Source: Nymphalis io (taxonomy: Eukaryota; Arthropoda; Insecta; Lepidoptera; Nymphalidae). Taken from it: a stretch of 64,000 bases of DNA. The notes under the pieces are model-generated. The model was not told the origin of the DNA. It did no database searches and was given only the letters and a program-made list of their open reading frames with translations. Both the position numbers and the translations under genes were made by a program. Below, one piece after another: positions 24,533 to 39,500 of this stretch (within the stretch, counting starts at the first letter, position 1; each line of letters opens with the position of its first letter). The DNA is taken from NCBI RefSeq assembly GCF_905147045.1, contig NC_065914.1, forward strand, positions 4,898,001 to 4,962,000. Reading direction: 5' to 3'.

Positions 24533-24551
24533 TTGTCCTGCAGGCTTCACC
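24533..24551 (+). promoter_or_regulatory. FAR-A 5' UTR splice acceptor and start context
   Basis: A pyrimidine-rich stretch ends in CAG at 24541-24543. The remaining 8-nt leader ends CACC before the ATG at 24552, which is a good insect start context. This implies at least one non-coding exon further upstream. Confidence 0.6.
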
Positions 24552-27500
24552 ATGTCATCCGAAGGCTTCTCGTCATCGGAACTGGACGCGATGCCGGACC
24601 GAATATCAGAAACTTTCAGGGGAATGACGCTGCTTGTAACTGGTGGCACAGGTTTCATGGGGAAGGTGCTAGTGGAGAAACTTCTAAGGTATATCATATT
24701 TCTTATTTTTATGTTAGTATTTATGTATAAATAGGCAAAAGCTAAACAGTTCAGTAATTTATTCTCGTCTGTTTTTCAATCGTTTTTTTTTGTAGCAGCG
24801 ATTGACTGTTAGGAATATGATATATCATTAAAAATTAATAAATTTTCTTTGGTTTCATCCCACTATCTTTGATTGGGAAAATTTGTAATTTTAGTGATTC
24901 CTTGAAAATAGGCATTGCTAGTACTATTTTGTAATGTTTTGGAAATAAAACAAAGGATATATTTGTTTACTTTTATATTTTTATTGTCTAACAAAGAACA
25001 ATACATCACAACAATAACCCAATGCAATTCTGAGTTTAGTTAAAAAGGTAGTAAATATTATTTGCTATATTCATTCGAATTACATAATTTAGTAACAAAG
25101 CAAAACCGGTTACGTCTGGTAAAAAGCGGATCATAAATTAATGGCTTATTTCTCAGTTCAGCGAAACAGTTTTAAGAAATAGTGTTACTTAGTTTTATAT
25201 TCAGTAATTAATATTAGTTTATGGTAAAAATATTGGTTTTAAGCGGTTGAAACCAGTATTAAGCGGAATGATAAGAGAAAAAAATGATGTTACAGAAAAT
25301 GTCCAGATGTTGGCAAAATAATGCTGCTAGTTCGTCCGAAGAAAGGGAAGACACCGAAGCAGCGCCTGGAAGAAATGCTCAATGATGCGGTAAGATTTTT
25401 TTAACAACTTTTAACAATAAGTAAAACAAACTTATTTTAATTAATTTAACAATTTTTTATCTGCGAGACGTATATTTTTGTTGACAATAATGATTTAAAT
25501 ATTACATAAATAACATATGTACAAAAAAATTATCTAAGCAATTATTTTTACGAATTGATTCCCATTAATGTATAACATGATTTATTCGATTCCTTTCGAT
25601 AAAGCCAGTTAGAAACGAAAAGATTAGAAGTTTGACATGCGTTTACTTAGCCAACTTTAAATTGCCCTCGTGACGTCACGGTGTCTCTATATTCCCATTG
25701 GCTGTCTCGATGGTCTCGCGTCTAACTTGTAAGGTATGCCCAATGCCTATGAAAGTCAATCTCAAAGTGTACGATACTAATATTATAAATGCCGAAGTGA
25801 GTTCGTTTATTCATTTGTTTTTTACGCTTTTACCTCTTAACTACTCAATCATCATGATATTTTGCGTTTACGTCGTTAAGGGTACAGACTAAGTTCAATA
25901 CCTTACACCCCCCTCCCTCACACTCGGCTACAGTACAGTAACAGACTCTGAATATCCCACTGCTGGGCTAAGGCCTCTTCTCCTTTTTTTTTTTTGAGGA
26001 GAAGGTTTGGAGCTTATTCCACCACGCTACTCCAATGCGGGTTGGTGGAATACACATGTGGCAGATTTCAGTAAAATTTTCCACTTGCAGGTTGCCTCAC
26101 GATGTTTTCCTTCACCGTCAAGCACGAGATGAATTATAAACAGAAATTAAGCACATGAAAACTCCGTGGCGCTTGCCCGGGTTTGAACCCACGATCATCG
26201 GTTAAGATTCACGCCTTCTTACCACTGGGCCATCTCGGCTTTTCACTCGGCTAAGCCAGGCGAAAACTAGAGCAATATGTATTTATACTTGCAAAACACA
26301 TGTTTGCCTTAAATACGCGACGGCACTTTGATCACCATCTAGGAAATGTCACCACATATGACACTAATACATCATTCGTGATGTTTTCGACATAAAATTA
26401 GGTAACATTAGTGTACAAAGCCATTTGCGCGTTGAGAACATTAATTGCAAATATACCTCTTAACCAACTTGACAGATTGTTTCAACTGAATATAGACTTT
26501 ATGAACGAATATTATGCTACAAAACCTTGGAGCTCATGATGCCTCCACCACACCACCATACACCACATGTGTCGAAATTTAATTCGATACCTACTGATTT
26601 CTTCAAGATATATTTCTTTATCTCTGACCACGGACCAATTATAAATACATACTAATTCAGCACATGAAATTAATTAATAAAAATTAACAGTCTTTTAGGG
26701 GGTAATTAATTAAATAATGCTGTCTTCCTCTTTCGAATGTCAAATCAATAATGACAGACAGAGAGAAATCAGTGTTCAACAAAAGAGTCGCTAAACATTT
26801 ATAAGGCCGTAATTAATTGAAATAACAAATATAAAAAATACTGCTAGCATAATTTAAATCATATAGTTTTTGATATAAGTTCATTAATAGTCAAAGCTAT
26901 ATAAAACTTATATATTTTGAACGCAATACACGTCTTACTAAATATGCACTTGCGCACTTGTTATGACGAAATTTACACCGCTCCTGGCTAAGTGTGTGTC
27001 GACATACATATAAAGAGCACACCAACGATTTGTAAGAGCTTATAACACATGTATATAAGTATCATTATATATTAAGTATAATATTATACCCAGGGTATGT
27101 TTTTGTTAATTTGTGTTAATAATTCATCTCGTGCTTGACGGTGAAGGAAAACATCGTGAGGAAACCTGCTTGTGTCTAGTTTCGTTGAAATTCTGCCACA
27201 TGTGTATTCCACCAACCCGTATTGGAGCAGCGTGGTAGAATAAGCTCCAAACCTTCTCCTCAAAAGGGAGAGAAGGCTTTAGCCCAGCAGTGGGACATTA
27301 AGAGGCTGTTACTGTTTTTTTTATAAAGATAATAACCCTAAGCGTCCTGTCCGTCCGCCCAATTCTACTAACTAAAGAATATTAAATAAATATAGAATAT
27401 TCAAAGTTGGATTTGAATTGAATCGGTAACGTATCGTAATCGTTATAAATCAGTAGAATTTCATTGCATTGCAGCCGTAGGACAAGTGTTTGGACGGCGT

Positions 27501-30500
27501 GTATTACTATAATTTGTTATGTTTCTTTAGTTATATTCTTTGACATCTTATCTATACAAATATTATAAATGCGAAAGTAACTCAGTCTGTCTGCCTGTTA
27601 CGATTTCACGGCTAAACCACTGAGCCGATTTTGATAAAATTTTACATACCTAACACATATCTCTAACATGTATAGCGAATAAATTCTGTATATAATTAAG
27701 TCTTTTATATATAACTTTCATAGATACCAAATGACATAATCGTACCTTAATCAAATAAAAACATTTAAACATAGATAAAGTAATATTCAACATTAAAACC
27801 AATGACTATAATTATTCTATTGTTTTTTTGTCTGTTCGCGTGTCATCATTAACAGAGCAAGAACGCCGGTTATTCAACAACAAAAAACCTTATAGTGAAA
27901 CGCCACTTGAATAAAAATGTTCACTATACAAAACATCTTAGAGTTCAAGTTTCATTGTCAAGCGAATATCAACATAAAGAACATAATATTAACATCCTAA
28001 TATCCACTTTGAATTTGAGCGGTTTTTTGTTAAAAAATTAACGAAATTATTAACGGAATCCCTTTTATTGTCACTAGATGGCGCTGTTTTCATTTCATAC
28101 AAATTACAGTTAACGTCAATGTTATCGGATAAATAAAAAAACTCGATCTAGGCACACTGTGTTATTTTGTATGAACTCACTTCGTATCTCACTCGTGATG
28201 TATTGAAAGCCGTCTTATATTTTAATGCGTTTATCTTATAAATGGTATAATTATTATATTCCTCACACCAGGGGAAGGTGCTAATATCCTTTTCTGAACC
28301 CCAACAACTTGTATGAAAAGCTTAATAAAAATCAGTTGAATAGTAAGTTAATACGTGAGTGCGTAAAAATAAACAAACTCACTTTAGATTCAGACAGACT
28401 CACTTTAATTGAGGTTTGTATAAAGTCAATTTTTTCAAGTCATTTTTTTGTAAAATATATTTAATTAATCAAAGTATGCACCGTTGTTATCTATGCACCT
28501 TTGCCATCTCATAGGTAGTTCATTGATCCCTTTACTAAAAAGCGTGGGGGGCGAGAATCAATAAACAATTTGAAGGCGGTTTGGACTGCCGCATCGGAGT
28601 TGAATTTTTTTCCTTGTAAGAATTGTCGAAATTCCGGAAAAAATGTAGTCTGTTGAAGCAAGGTCCAAAGAGTACGGTGAACGTCGCAGATATTCCAATT
28701 AGCTCATCTAACTTCCACTAAGTTAGATGAGCTACAATTGGAATGTTGTTTGTTGTGCAGTGTGTGGTCTTGCGTTGTCGTGAAGCAACAGTGGCCTAGA
28801 GCGATTGACCAATCTCGGTTGTTTAGCACCTAGTTCTTCCTTCATGGTTTGCAGTTGATGACAATAGATATCTGCCGTAATCGTTTGGCCAGATTTTAGA
28901 AAGCTGTAGTGAACGACACCGGCGCTAGTCCACCAAACACACAAGTAAATTTTTCTGAGTCAATTTTCGTTTAGGGCAGGATTTGGCTGGGTCTCCAGGG
29001 TTCAGCCATTGCGACGAGCGCTTCCGATTATCGTACAGTATCCACTTTTCATCTCAAGTAATGATTCGATTTAAAATTCCTTCATTATTGTGTCAGTTGA
29101 GCAAAGTAACACAGCAGTCGACGCGTGTTTGCAAGTTCGATTCACTCATCTCATGAGGTTTCATCATCAATTCATCGTTTAAGTTTTCTTACTTTCCCGA
29201 TTTGCTTCAAGTGGAATTAATACAGTTTTATCACTTACCCCGAAGCCTGCAGCTATCTCTGTAGTGCTTTGTGATGGATCCGCTTCCACATTAGCCTTTA
29301 ACTCTTCAATTTCCACTTTGGTCTCCGGCCGTCCACGGGGGTGGTTCTGAAGGTCAAAATTTCCAGAACGAAAACGTTGACAACAAAAACGTTCCATGTT
29401 TTCTTTTGCGACACCAGCGCCGTACACATCATTAATCCTTCGAGCTGTTTTTGCAGCACTGCTACGGTAGTACTCGTATTTGTAAATATACCGATATTTC
29501 ATGTTTTCCATTTGCGGTAATAAGCGACGCCAAAGAAAAAAATAATGAGGAAAAAACAAATGAATGACTGTTTTCAAAACTCAAATGTACCAGCTAAATG
29601 AATTTATAAATTTGAATATGGAATTCTAAACCAAAGAGGAGATATTTTAGATCAAAGTGGTCAGTACGACAAAACGCTACTTTCATACGTTAGGACCTAA
29701 TATTGGTTAAGATTACTTATCACTTTTCATAATTTCAAAACATATTCTGCCGTGAGTTTTGAGTTTGTTGAATAGCCCTTTTGATCAGCTGCTTTTTCGT
29801 AAAGTACATTTTAACATACGACCTTTTATATTAGCAAATTGCGTTTCAAGTAATCTTATTTACTTTTATACAACACGCTCTAAGTCGAACGCAATCTCTT
29901 TGCTGTTTAGGTCACGCTTTTGTTGGCTTTTCGTTAAACATTCGCTTAATATTTAATTAATTTGTACTTTCACTTTTTATAACTGCTATAGCCTAAGAAT
30001 CAAGACGGCTCAGTGGTTAGAACACGTGAGTCACGAAGGTTGCGGATTCAAACCCGGGCAAGCACCACTAAATTCGTGTTTATTATTCATCTCGTGCTCG
30101 GCGGGGAAGGAAACCTGCATTTGTCGAATGAAAAACTGCCACATGTGTGCCATAAGTCGAGATGGCCCAGTGGTAAGAACGCGTGAATCTTAACCGATGA
30201 ACGTGGGTTCAAACCCGGGCAAGCACCTCTGAATTTTCATGTGCTTAATTTCTGTTTATAATTCATCTCGTGCTTTTCGGTGAAGGAAAACATCGTGAAG
30301 AAACCTACATGTTGCCACATGTGTATACCACCCACCCGCATTGGAGCAGTGTAAATAAGCTCCAAAACCTTCTCCTCAAAAGGGAGAGGAGGCCTTAGCT
30401 CAGCAGTGGGACATTTACTGACTGTTACTGTTACTGTTACTGTGTGCCATAGGGTCAAAAAAAATTAAATTTATATTTTAAATTTTCAGCTCTTCGAGAA

Positions 30501-33500
30501 ACTCAGGACCATGCGAGGTGGTATTGAACCACTGTTGGAGAAATTACAAATCATAGGTGGTGACGTCTCAGCCCCAGATTTGGCGATCAGTCAAAATGAC
30601 AGGGAAATGATAATAGAGAACGTGAATATGATCATTCATGCCGCAGCTACCATCAGGTAAAGTATAAAACATGCTAATGCTATCATTCTGACTAACTTCA
30701 GCCACTGGCCAATTGCACAGGATATATAATAGTGCACAAGTGTGTGTGCAAAGACAAGTGCATACTTTTACTTTCATAATCCGATAGACATTCCGAAATT
30801 GGAAAAACTCCCTTAACGAGTAAGTATTTTTACCATGCACAAGAGTGTGAAAACCCGTGGCTGCTGAAACCCAAACTTTTTTTACAGCCCCAAATCGGGA
30901 TTTAAGCCCTTGGAGTCTGCTGCCTTATATGTTAGTCACTAGACCAAAGATGCAGTCATAAAGTATATACAGCCAGAGTGAGCAAATATTCCACTGCTGA
31001 CTAAATGAAAATATGGTTTGGGGCGTAAATCCACCAAGTTTGTCTTTGTAAATGTGTCCCGAGCTATACTCAAAATAAAGTATTGTACTCATCAGGAAGT
31101 TCATTATAATCAATTACAAAATTTCACCTTCATTACACAAAGCGAGTTAATAATCGTAATAATATAACAATGTGTCACCTTAGATTTGATGAAGAGTTGA
31201 AAAAGGCAGTTCTACTCAACGTCCGAGGAACAAAGCTGGTGCTTGAACTTGCTAAGCAATGCAAACATCTTCAGGTACGTATATTTTAAGTTACATTTAG
31301 GTTAAAGACCATTGTCAAAAGCGTTAGGAACGAGGAACACATCAGATCTAAGAAGAAACGGCGAAAGAATAACTTCGGAGTTTTCCTTTTGTTTCTTGTT
31401 TATTATCTACCTCCTGACATAAAAGCCCTGCATGCTGAAGCACGTTTAAAGTCAAAACAAATTGGATACCGCTATGTATGGGTGAAGAATGGACGAGTAT
31501 ATATGCGCAAAACTGAAAATACGGAATACGTTTATGTAAAAAATATTGATATTCTTAAGAATTTATCGTAATATTAATTTTGTATGTTTTCTTAATTAAA
31601 AGAGTTGGTTATAATTTGTAAAATACGATTCGTTATTATGTTATTATCAGAATGTTAGGGGTATAAATACTACCTTACAAGATGTAAATCGCGAAGTATT
31701 AAGTAATAATTATGATGTTATTATTTTAACCGAAACATGGCTTAACAGCAATGTCTCTGATAATGAAATATTTGATGATAGATATTTTATTTATAGGCGT
31801 GACAGAGAAACATGCAAGTACTCTCATAAGAAAACTGGTGGTGGTGTCCTTATAGCAATCTCAAAAAGCTTTCCATCGCGTCGGTGTTTTGAGCTGGAGA
31901 CCGATTGTGAGGATCTCTGGGTCTCTATAGAAATCTATTCTGGGAATCACTTAACAAAAATACACTTATGTGCTGTGTATTTTCCTCCTCCCTTAAACCA
32001 AAGCTTTTTAGAAGTATTTATTGACAAGGCAAGTAATATAATAACTAATAATTATGGCGACCACTGCGCTACGGTAATTATTGGAGACTTTAATTTACCC
32101 GGATTAGCATGGAATGAACCAAATACTGTGCTAATCCCTGACACTCATTCAAATAACTCATTGCTTAAAAATATATTTAAAGAATTTCTTGACTTTAATT
32201 CGCTATATCAGTTTAACAACGTAAAAAATATTAAACACAATTTGCTGGACTATGTACTCTGTGACCGGGACATGATGAGTGTAAATGAGAGCTTATCTCC
32301 ATTACGTAAAATCGATACATTCCATCCTCCTCTAGATGTAATTATAAAAATACCTTCGAAATCTCCCTCTTCAAAAAATAATTCAAAAAACAAATATCAA
32401 TTCTTTAAAGCCGATTATGACATCATATTGTCATCTCTTAACAATGTTGATTGGCTTCAAGAATTCAAGGATTGTCTCGATAATGTTAATGAAATGGTAG
32501 ATAGGTTTTATACCATACTATATACAACAAAACAAAAGTCTTATCCATCTTGGTTTACACCCACCTTAATAAAATGCCTAAAAAGAAAATATAAGCTCCA
32601 TATTAAATTAAAACGGTATAACAACCCATTGGATAAAATAGAATTTCAATACCTAAGAAAAGACTGTAACAAATTGATCAAACATTGTTATGACAATTAC
32701 ATAACGATGATTGAAAATGCAATCTCGAAGAATCCTCGGTATTTTTGGACGCATTTCAAAAACAAGCGTAAAAATTCTAGCGCCTACCCTACATCGATGG
32801 TCTATGGAAATGTCGAAGCAAAAAATAAACAAGATGTTTCGAATCTTTTTGCAGCGTATTTTTCCTCCGTCTATGTAAATGACAACACATCAAACTACTG
32901 TGCACCTGATCCCAAAACTTACGTTGGTAATATATACCTATCACAAGGCGACATCGAAAAAAAATTAAAGAGGCTTGATCATAATAAAGGCGCAGGACCA
33001 GATAACATATCTCCCTACTTCCTTTCAATGTGTGCGTCTACTTTATCTTTTCCATTGTATCTCATTTTTAATACATCTTTAAATACAGGAATATTTCCAC
33101 AAGTTTGGAAGGAGGCGAGAATTGTACCTGTGTTTAAAAGCAATGATCCCGCTTCCGTCGAAAATTATCGTCCGATATCAATCTTGTCAGCTGTGGCAAA
33201 GGTCTTCGAAAGTCTTGTACATTATAATTTAGCAGATTATCTTAAATCCCATATAAATAGTAATCAGCACGGATTCGTATCAGGAAGATCTACTAATACC
33301 AACCTTGTCACCTTTGTTACAGAAACAGTTAGGGCTGTAGATGAGGGTGAACAAATTGATGCAATTTATACAGATTTTTCGAAGGCTTTTGATACGGTTA
33401 ATCACTCTATATTATTGGAGAGATTGAGATCGTTCGGTATAACTGACACCTTACTAAAGTGGTGCACCTCTTATATTAACGCACGCCCATCTACAGTAGT

Positions 33501-36500
33501 TATTGATGGATATCAGTCAGTTCCACACATTGCACATTCAGGAGTACCACAGGGATCAAATCTAGGTCCAATATTTTTTAATATATTTATAAACGAGTTA
33601 CCCTTAATATTTAAACACGTTAGAGCCTACTTGTATGCTGATGATTTAAAAATAACAAAGACTATTAAAACTCACAATGACGTGACAATAGTACAGGAAG
33701 ATATTGATCGCCTTGAAAACTGGTGCAAATTACATAAAATGAAATTAAACATCAAGAAGTGCTACCATATTCAGTTTACACGAAAAAGAAACACTATAGA
33801 AAGTGCGTACAATATATCTGGTATTACTATAAACAAGGTGCAAACTATTCGAGATTTAGGAGTTATTTTGGACTCGAAGCTTCAATTTAATACTCACGTC
33901 GAACACATTACAACATCCGCATTCAAGTCTTTGGGATTCATTTTGAGAAACTCTAAGGAGCTACATAAGTCATATACAATCATAACTCTTTACAACTCCT
34001 TGGTTAGAAGTAAACTGGAATACTGTTCTGTTGTCTGGAGCCCTCAATATAAAATTCATATTGATACAATCGAGAGAGTGCAAAAGAAGTTTTTAAAATT
34101 TTTACATTATAGATTTAATAACTTGAGGGGCGAACAGTACCAGGACCGACTTAATAACTACCACTTACTGTCCTTGAATTGTCGAAGAAAACTTTTAGAT
34201 CTAACGTTTCTACACAAATTATTAAATAATAAAATTGATTGCCCACAAATCCTCTCTATGATTGGTTTTAACGTGCCTTTCAGAATACCTAGATACGAGT
34301 CACCGTTATTTGTAACAACTAAACAAAAAACCAACCTAGGAAAAAATTCACCAATAAACAGACTAGCTAGGACGTATAACGAGCTATCGACTGGTATCAA
34401 TGAACTAGACATCTTGCATGATAGTAACTACTCCTTTAAAAATAAAATTGCCTCACATCTAAAACACTTTACATAGAATATAAATAAATAGTTATGATGT
34501 TATGTTATCTGCTTTTTTCTGTGTTTTTTTTTTATATCGTGAATTTTTTTTTTAAATACTTGTGAACAATTTTTTGACACCATTACTTTGTTACTTTGAT
34601 TATTCAATGGAATTCTTATATAGTTTTATTAGCTTTTTTTCCTTTTTTACAATTTTTATTTTTTACATAAATTAAGATAAATCCTGTATTTTGTAAGCAT
34701 GTTTTTTTACGCAAATGAATATCTATTATTTTTATTAATGTAACTCTGTTAGTCGATGATTGCCTATAACAAATTGCATGCTGTAATTACCTGTAAGTAA
34801 AAGAACAATTGAAATGTATTACTAAAAATTACTGCTGTACACGAATTATTGTATCTTTTGTTGGTAGTTCTAAAATAAAATAAAATAAAAAAATAAATAA
34901 ATAAAAATTATCTACAAATAAAGACTAACTACTGAGTTTCTAGCCGGTTCTTCTATCGATATGATATTCATTCCGAATCAGTGGTAAAACTGCTTGTAAC
35001 AGCTTACTTGAGCAAAATATATTTTTCATGTATCTGTTATAAATATAAATTTACTAATAAGCAAAATTAATAAAATAATTTTTATTGATCATATATAATA
35101 ATTATTATTTTCTTGTTCCTTGCTAGCTCTTCATCCACATTTCAACAGCCTACTGCCACTTGCACGAGAAGCTTCTAGAAGAGAGACCGTACCCCCCACC
35201 AGCTGATCCACACAAGATCATCGAAGCCGTGGAGTGGATGGATGAGGAAACTATTGCTACCATTACACCGAAGTATGTGGCTCATTATTGTAATATAGTG
35301 CCTAACAATAGCCATGATATATTTCTGATAATGGTCCTGCTGCTGGTGAAAGGCTTTCTCTCTTTAAAGGAGAAGGTTTTGAAGTTATTCTACTATATTG
35401 CTTACGTACGAAAAGTACTACTGGTGTAATGACTGTGGTAAAACTTCATCCACTAATGTATTCTTCATGAATCATGATGTTTTATTTCACTTTTTTCTCT
35501 TTACTTTAACTAAACAATAAATATAAACCTATCGATAAGTCATATAAACTATTGATTATGAAGTCAGTGGCCCCTTAAATACTGTCTTCTATTTTAGGGA
35601 TATAAGGCCTCTTTGTTGTATGCAACGTATTGTAAGCCAATAAAAATAATTATTATTATTATTAGGTATTACTGTCGACATTATTTATAAACATAAATAA
35701 GAAACAAAAACTCCGAAGAGTTTGTCTTCGCCTGAGCTCTATGCGGTGATGATGGATTGCCGTCCCATCATAATATGAGAAAAATAGAGTGTGCGCTTCT
35801 CTCTCTATTAAAGATGGAAGTAGGAATCATTATATTAAGGATTGGCCATCAATTATGGACGTCATTTAAAATTGTTTTGTCTATACAGATTACTAAGCAA
35901 GCTGCCTAATTCCTATGCGTTCACAAAAGCATTAGGCGAGGCTCTAGCTGTTGAAGCCATGGAACACATACCCGTTATAATTCTGAGACCCTCAATTGGT
36001 AAGTTTTGGAACTTATGTTTAACCGAATACTTAAATAGTCATATTTTATTGGTGTTACCATATATAGCAATATAGATTTATTTAATTTTTATTTTATTAG
36101 GACCTCCCACAAGGAATACACATCACCAGCTTACATTACACGAGTTAAATGTCTATGTGCTCTTTCAATTATTCATAAGAAACTACAGAATCTATCTTAT
36201 ATAATTAATTAACAACTAATTTTATAAATGATAAATTTTAAATTAAAAACGTTACAATTAAAAAATGATACTTAAAGAACTAAAACTAATAAAAACTTCT
36301 TATATTAAGTAATTAAATTTTTAGTAATAAAATTTGGTTAACGAAAACAAAATAATAAGAAGAAATAGTAAAAGTACAAATAGATAGAAATAAGTTTATT
36401 TTTTAAATTTATTTAGACAGGCAATATCAGGGTCTTTGCCTTTTGCGAGTCCACCGCCGCGAAGTTGGTTTTAAAAGTCGGTTTTTGGAAGTAGTAGGTA

Positions 36501-39500
36501 CTAATTCGGAGCAAACGAGACGGAATATATGCAGTTAAAGATGAAATTAAATCTTTGCAGTCAATCTTTGTAGACATTGATTTTATTAGATTATGTCCTG
36601 GACACCTGTAATTAGATTGGTATGCTCTTAAGAAACCAGAACACTGCTGTTTATTATTGGCTATAACCCAACTCTATTTGATTTTTTTATAGAATCGATG
36701 GACGAGCGTATGGGCCACGATGGTAAGTGGTCACCAACGCCCATAGACATTGGCATTGTAAGAAATGGTTAACCATCGCTTACATCGCCAATGTGGCACC
36801 AATCTTGGGAACTAAGATGTTATGTCCTTTGTGCCTGTAGTTACACTGGCTCATTCACCCTTCAAACCGAAGACAACAATATCAAGAATTACTGTTTTTA
36901 TCTAGAATATCTGATCAGTGGGTGGACATACCCAGACGAGCTTGCACAAAGCTCTACCACCAGCAAAATGTTGTATGTGTGTGTTTGAAAACTAGGAAGC
37001 AAAAAATATATATAAAATAAACTTTGGCTTTCAAATATTTTATGTAATATATCAAATATGGTTTTAGTGATACCGATATGGCAAGAACCAGTGCCTGGTT
37101 GGACGGACAACATCAACGGACCGACGGGTCTGCTGATTGGTATGTAATATATATAAATAAAAACGCGACAACAGACAATCATTAGGTAAATTAATGTTTA
37201 TAATTTAAATTAAATCAAATCAAAATATACTTTGTTCAAGTAACATTTGAATTGTGATTTTAAAAGATCGAACACCGGTTCGGATTATAGATTCTACCGA
37301 GAAGAACCGACAAGAAACTTATTACTCTTTTTTGACAATCAAGTTACATAGATAATAAAAAATAGTTGAATAATTATTATTTAAGTATATCTATTCGTGC
37401 TTATAAAATCGTTTATCCTGAATGACTACCAACGCGCAGACAAACATCTATTTTATGACATAATAAGCCGCTTAGAATATTTAGAAATTTCAACTTTAAA
37501 AGAAGATAATGGGATTAGTAAGCTTATATGATTTTTTTTCCGTACGAAGTCGGGACGGCAGAAAGTTATAAGACTGAAAAACCTTATTGTAACACATTTT
37601 AATATTATTATTATGCTATCATGATATAATTATTTTTCATGATAGTATAATAAAAAATATTAGTAAAATCTATTACTCGTCACGTACGTTTTATGTTAGA
37701 TTTGGAATCAAGGCTCAATCTTCAATGGTTTTACGTTGTCTATATATTTATGTGAATAATTGTATAACATTGTTTTAGGTGCCGGCAAGGGAGTTATCCG
37801 ATCTATGTATTGTAAAGGAAACAGTTACGCGGATTATTTACCGGTTGACGTTTTCATAAACGGTATCATGATCTGCGCCTGGAATTATATAAAAAACGGG
37901 TATATATTTAAATTAAGATAGAAATATATATATCATAAATTAGCTATTGAGCTTCCTGATTTTAGGTGGACACCACAGCTCATAGGCATGTGTTTAAATA
38001 TTAACCATTCCTTGGATCGCCAATGCGCCACCAACTTTGGGCAAAACGGTGAAGCTTTGAACCTGTGATCTATGTATAAGATTTATTAATCTTAATTTAT
38101 ATCAAAATTACTTACACTTTAATTTCATATAAATATTAAATACAAAGACGGATAAAACTCTCTCCTTGGTGAAAATGCTTGGAGCTTATTACGCCACGCT
38201 GCTCAAATGCATACGCATTCATATATGTAACCCTTTAAGTTAGGGTCAGAGGTGCTTGCCCGTGTTTAAGCCCGCAATGTTCGATAAGATTCTGGTCAAA
38301 CCATTGAGCCACCTCGGCTCTTAGTCCTTAATTTTTAAGTAACTGTAGGGCTATTCTGTAAGAAAACATTCGAAACTTATCGCAGGAAACGATCGTGAAA
38401 TGTCAGAAAGTGACATGTGACATTGACCCTAATAATCATAACATTTCAAGAATACGCGCATCAAAATAGTATATCACCATAAGTCGGTCGTCAACATTTC
38501 ACGGATGAGTAATGAAGTGAGTTATAACAGAATAGCAATGCTGTTTTTTTAACATATTACGTTTATCCATTTAAAGTGATAAGAAATCGAACGTCGTCAA
38601 CTTCACCTCATCAGCCGAGATAAAAATAACTTGGATAGAGATGATAGATGCTGGCCGTGACATCATCATGAATAGAGTGCCCCTCAATGGTGTTGTATGG
38701 TAAGTCATAATAAAGATTATCAGTCTTAAGAAGAATTCATTCGAGCACTTTACAATCATTATTTTAGAATTTTAATTTAGTGTCAAGCCAACCGGTTTGG
38801 AATGTAGAATCTACCGAAAATAATCTTTTACATTATATACAATTAAATTGAAAAAAATTAAATTTAATTTTAAAAAATCATAAAAGATATTTCTAAGGAA
38901 CTGGTCCACACATCTCGTGACCCAAGAGCTGGCGCTTATTTAGCTCAAAGGCTGAGTCTAGCGGTGCAGAGAGACAATAGTGCCAGCGTCTTGGGTAATA
39001 TTCCACAGGACAACCTTTTAGACGGCGTGTTTTTGCTTTAAATTTGTAATGTGAATTTTGTTCTTTTTATTTTAATTTTGTATTTTATAAAAATGTCTGT
39101 ACAAATTTTATATATATTAAAATTATGTTAAATATATAATATAATAAAAAGTAAAAAAAAAAATGATATATCCTATATAACAATCAACGAATACTAAATC
39201 CAAGTTCTTTTAACTATATAAAATTCTACAATATAAAACATTTTGTAAAGACGAAGTTACTCTAAACGAGGTCACTGGTTAACGAACGTCGACGGACGTG
39301 ACCGCTTGGGCATTCATAGCGCTTGATGTATTTCGAAAACGTTTTTAAATGGTGCAGCGCCTTACGATATTCATTCGATCAACAACAATATTCCAAAAAC
39401 ACAACTGACACAACCAACTGAAAAATAACCACAGAAGACGATTGAAATTGTAGTTCTGAAAGAATTGAGATGATGCAGACAAATCAAAAATATACTCAAT

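Larger units (their letters stand above)
26820..28430. other. FAR-A intron 2 sequence outside named repeats
   Basis: Mostly unique AT-rich DNA. About 28165-28215 resembles MITE family P (CACTTCGTATCTCACTCGTG). Confidence 0.4.
28440..29590 (-). mobile_element. Degenerate mariner transposon in FAR-A intron 2
   Basis: Read on the minus strand, the N-terminal part (29577 down to 29179) has the mariner helix-turn-helix pattern with FRSGNFDL and a GRP motif. The later part (28944 down to 28732) has CVWW, then LLLHDNARPHTA, the region of the second catalytic aspartate. Stops and frameshifts between and after these blocks show it is dead. Terminal inverted repeats could not be placed with certainty. 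Confidence 0.85.
31315..34915 (+). mobile_element. 5'-truncated CR1/Jockey-group LINE with open ORF2, in FAR-A intron 4
   Basis: A non-LTR retrotransposon in the same orientation as FAR-A. It holds the end of ORF1, a long ORF2, a 3' UTR (34477 to about 34870) and a TAAA/TAAATAAA-rich tail (about 34872-34912). The left edge is uncertain, about 31310-31390, and ORF1 has lost its N-terminal part, typical of incomplete target-primed reverse transcription. I could not define a target-site duplication. Confidence 0.9.

Noticed and set aside
24527..24734. Second open frame over FAR-A exon 1
   Set aside because: It overlaps the exon in another frame; the frame with TGGTGFMG and correct splicing is the gene.
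31975..34476. 833-residue protein taken as a host gene
   Set aside because: It has endonuclease and YADD reverse-transcriptase motifs, so it is LINE ORF2; the frame actually starts upstream at 31615.
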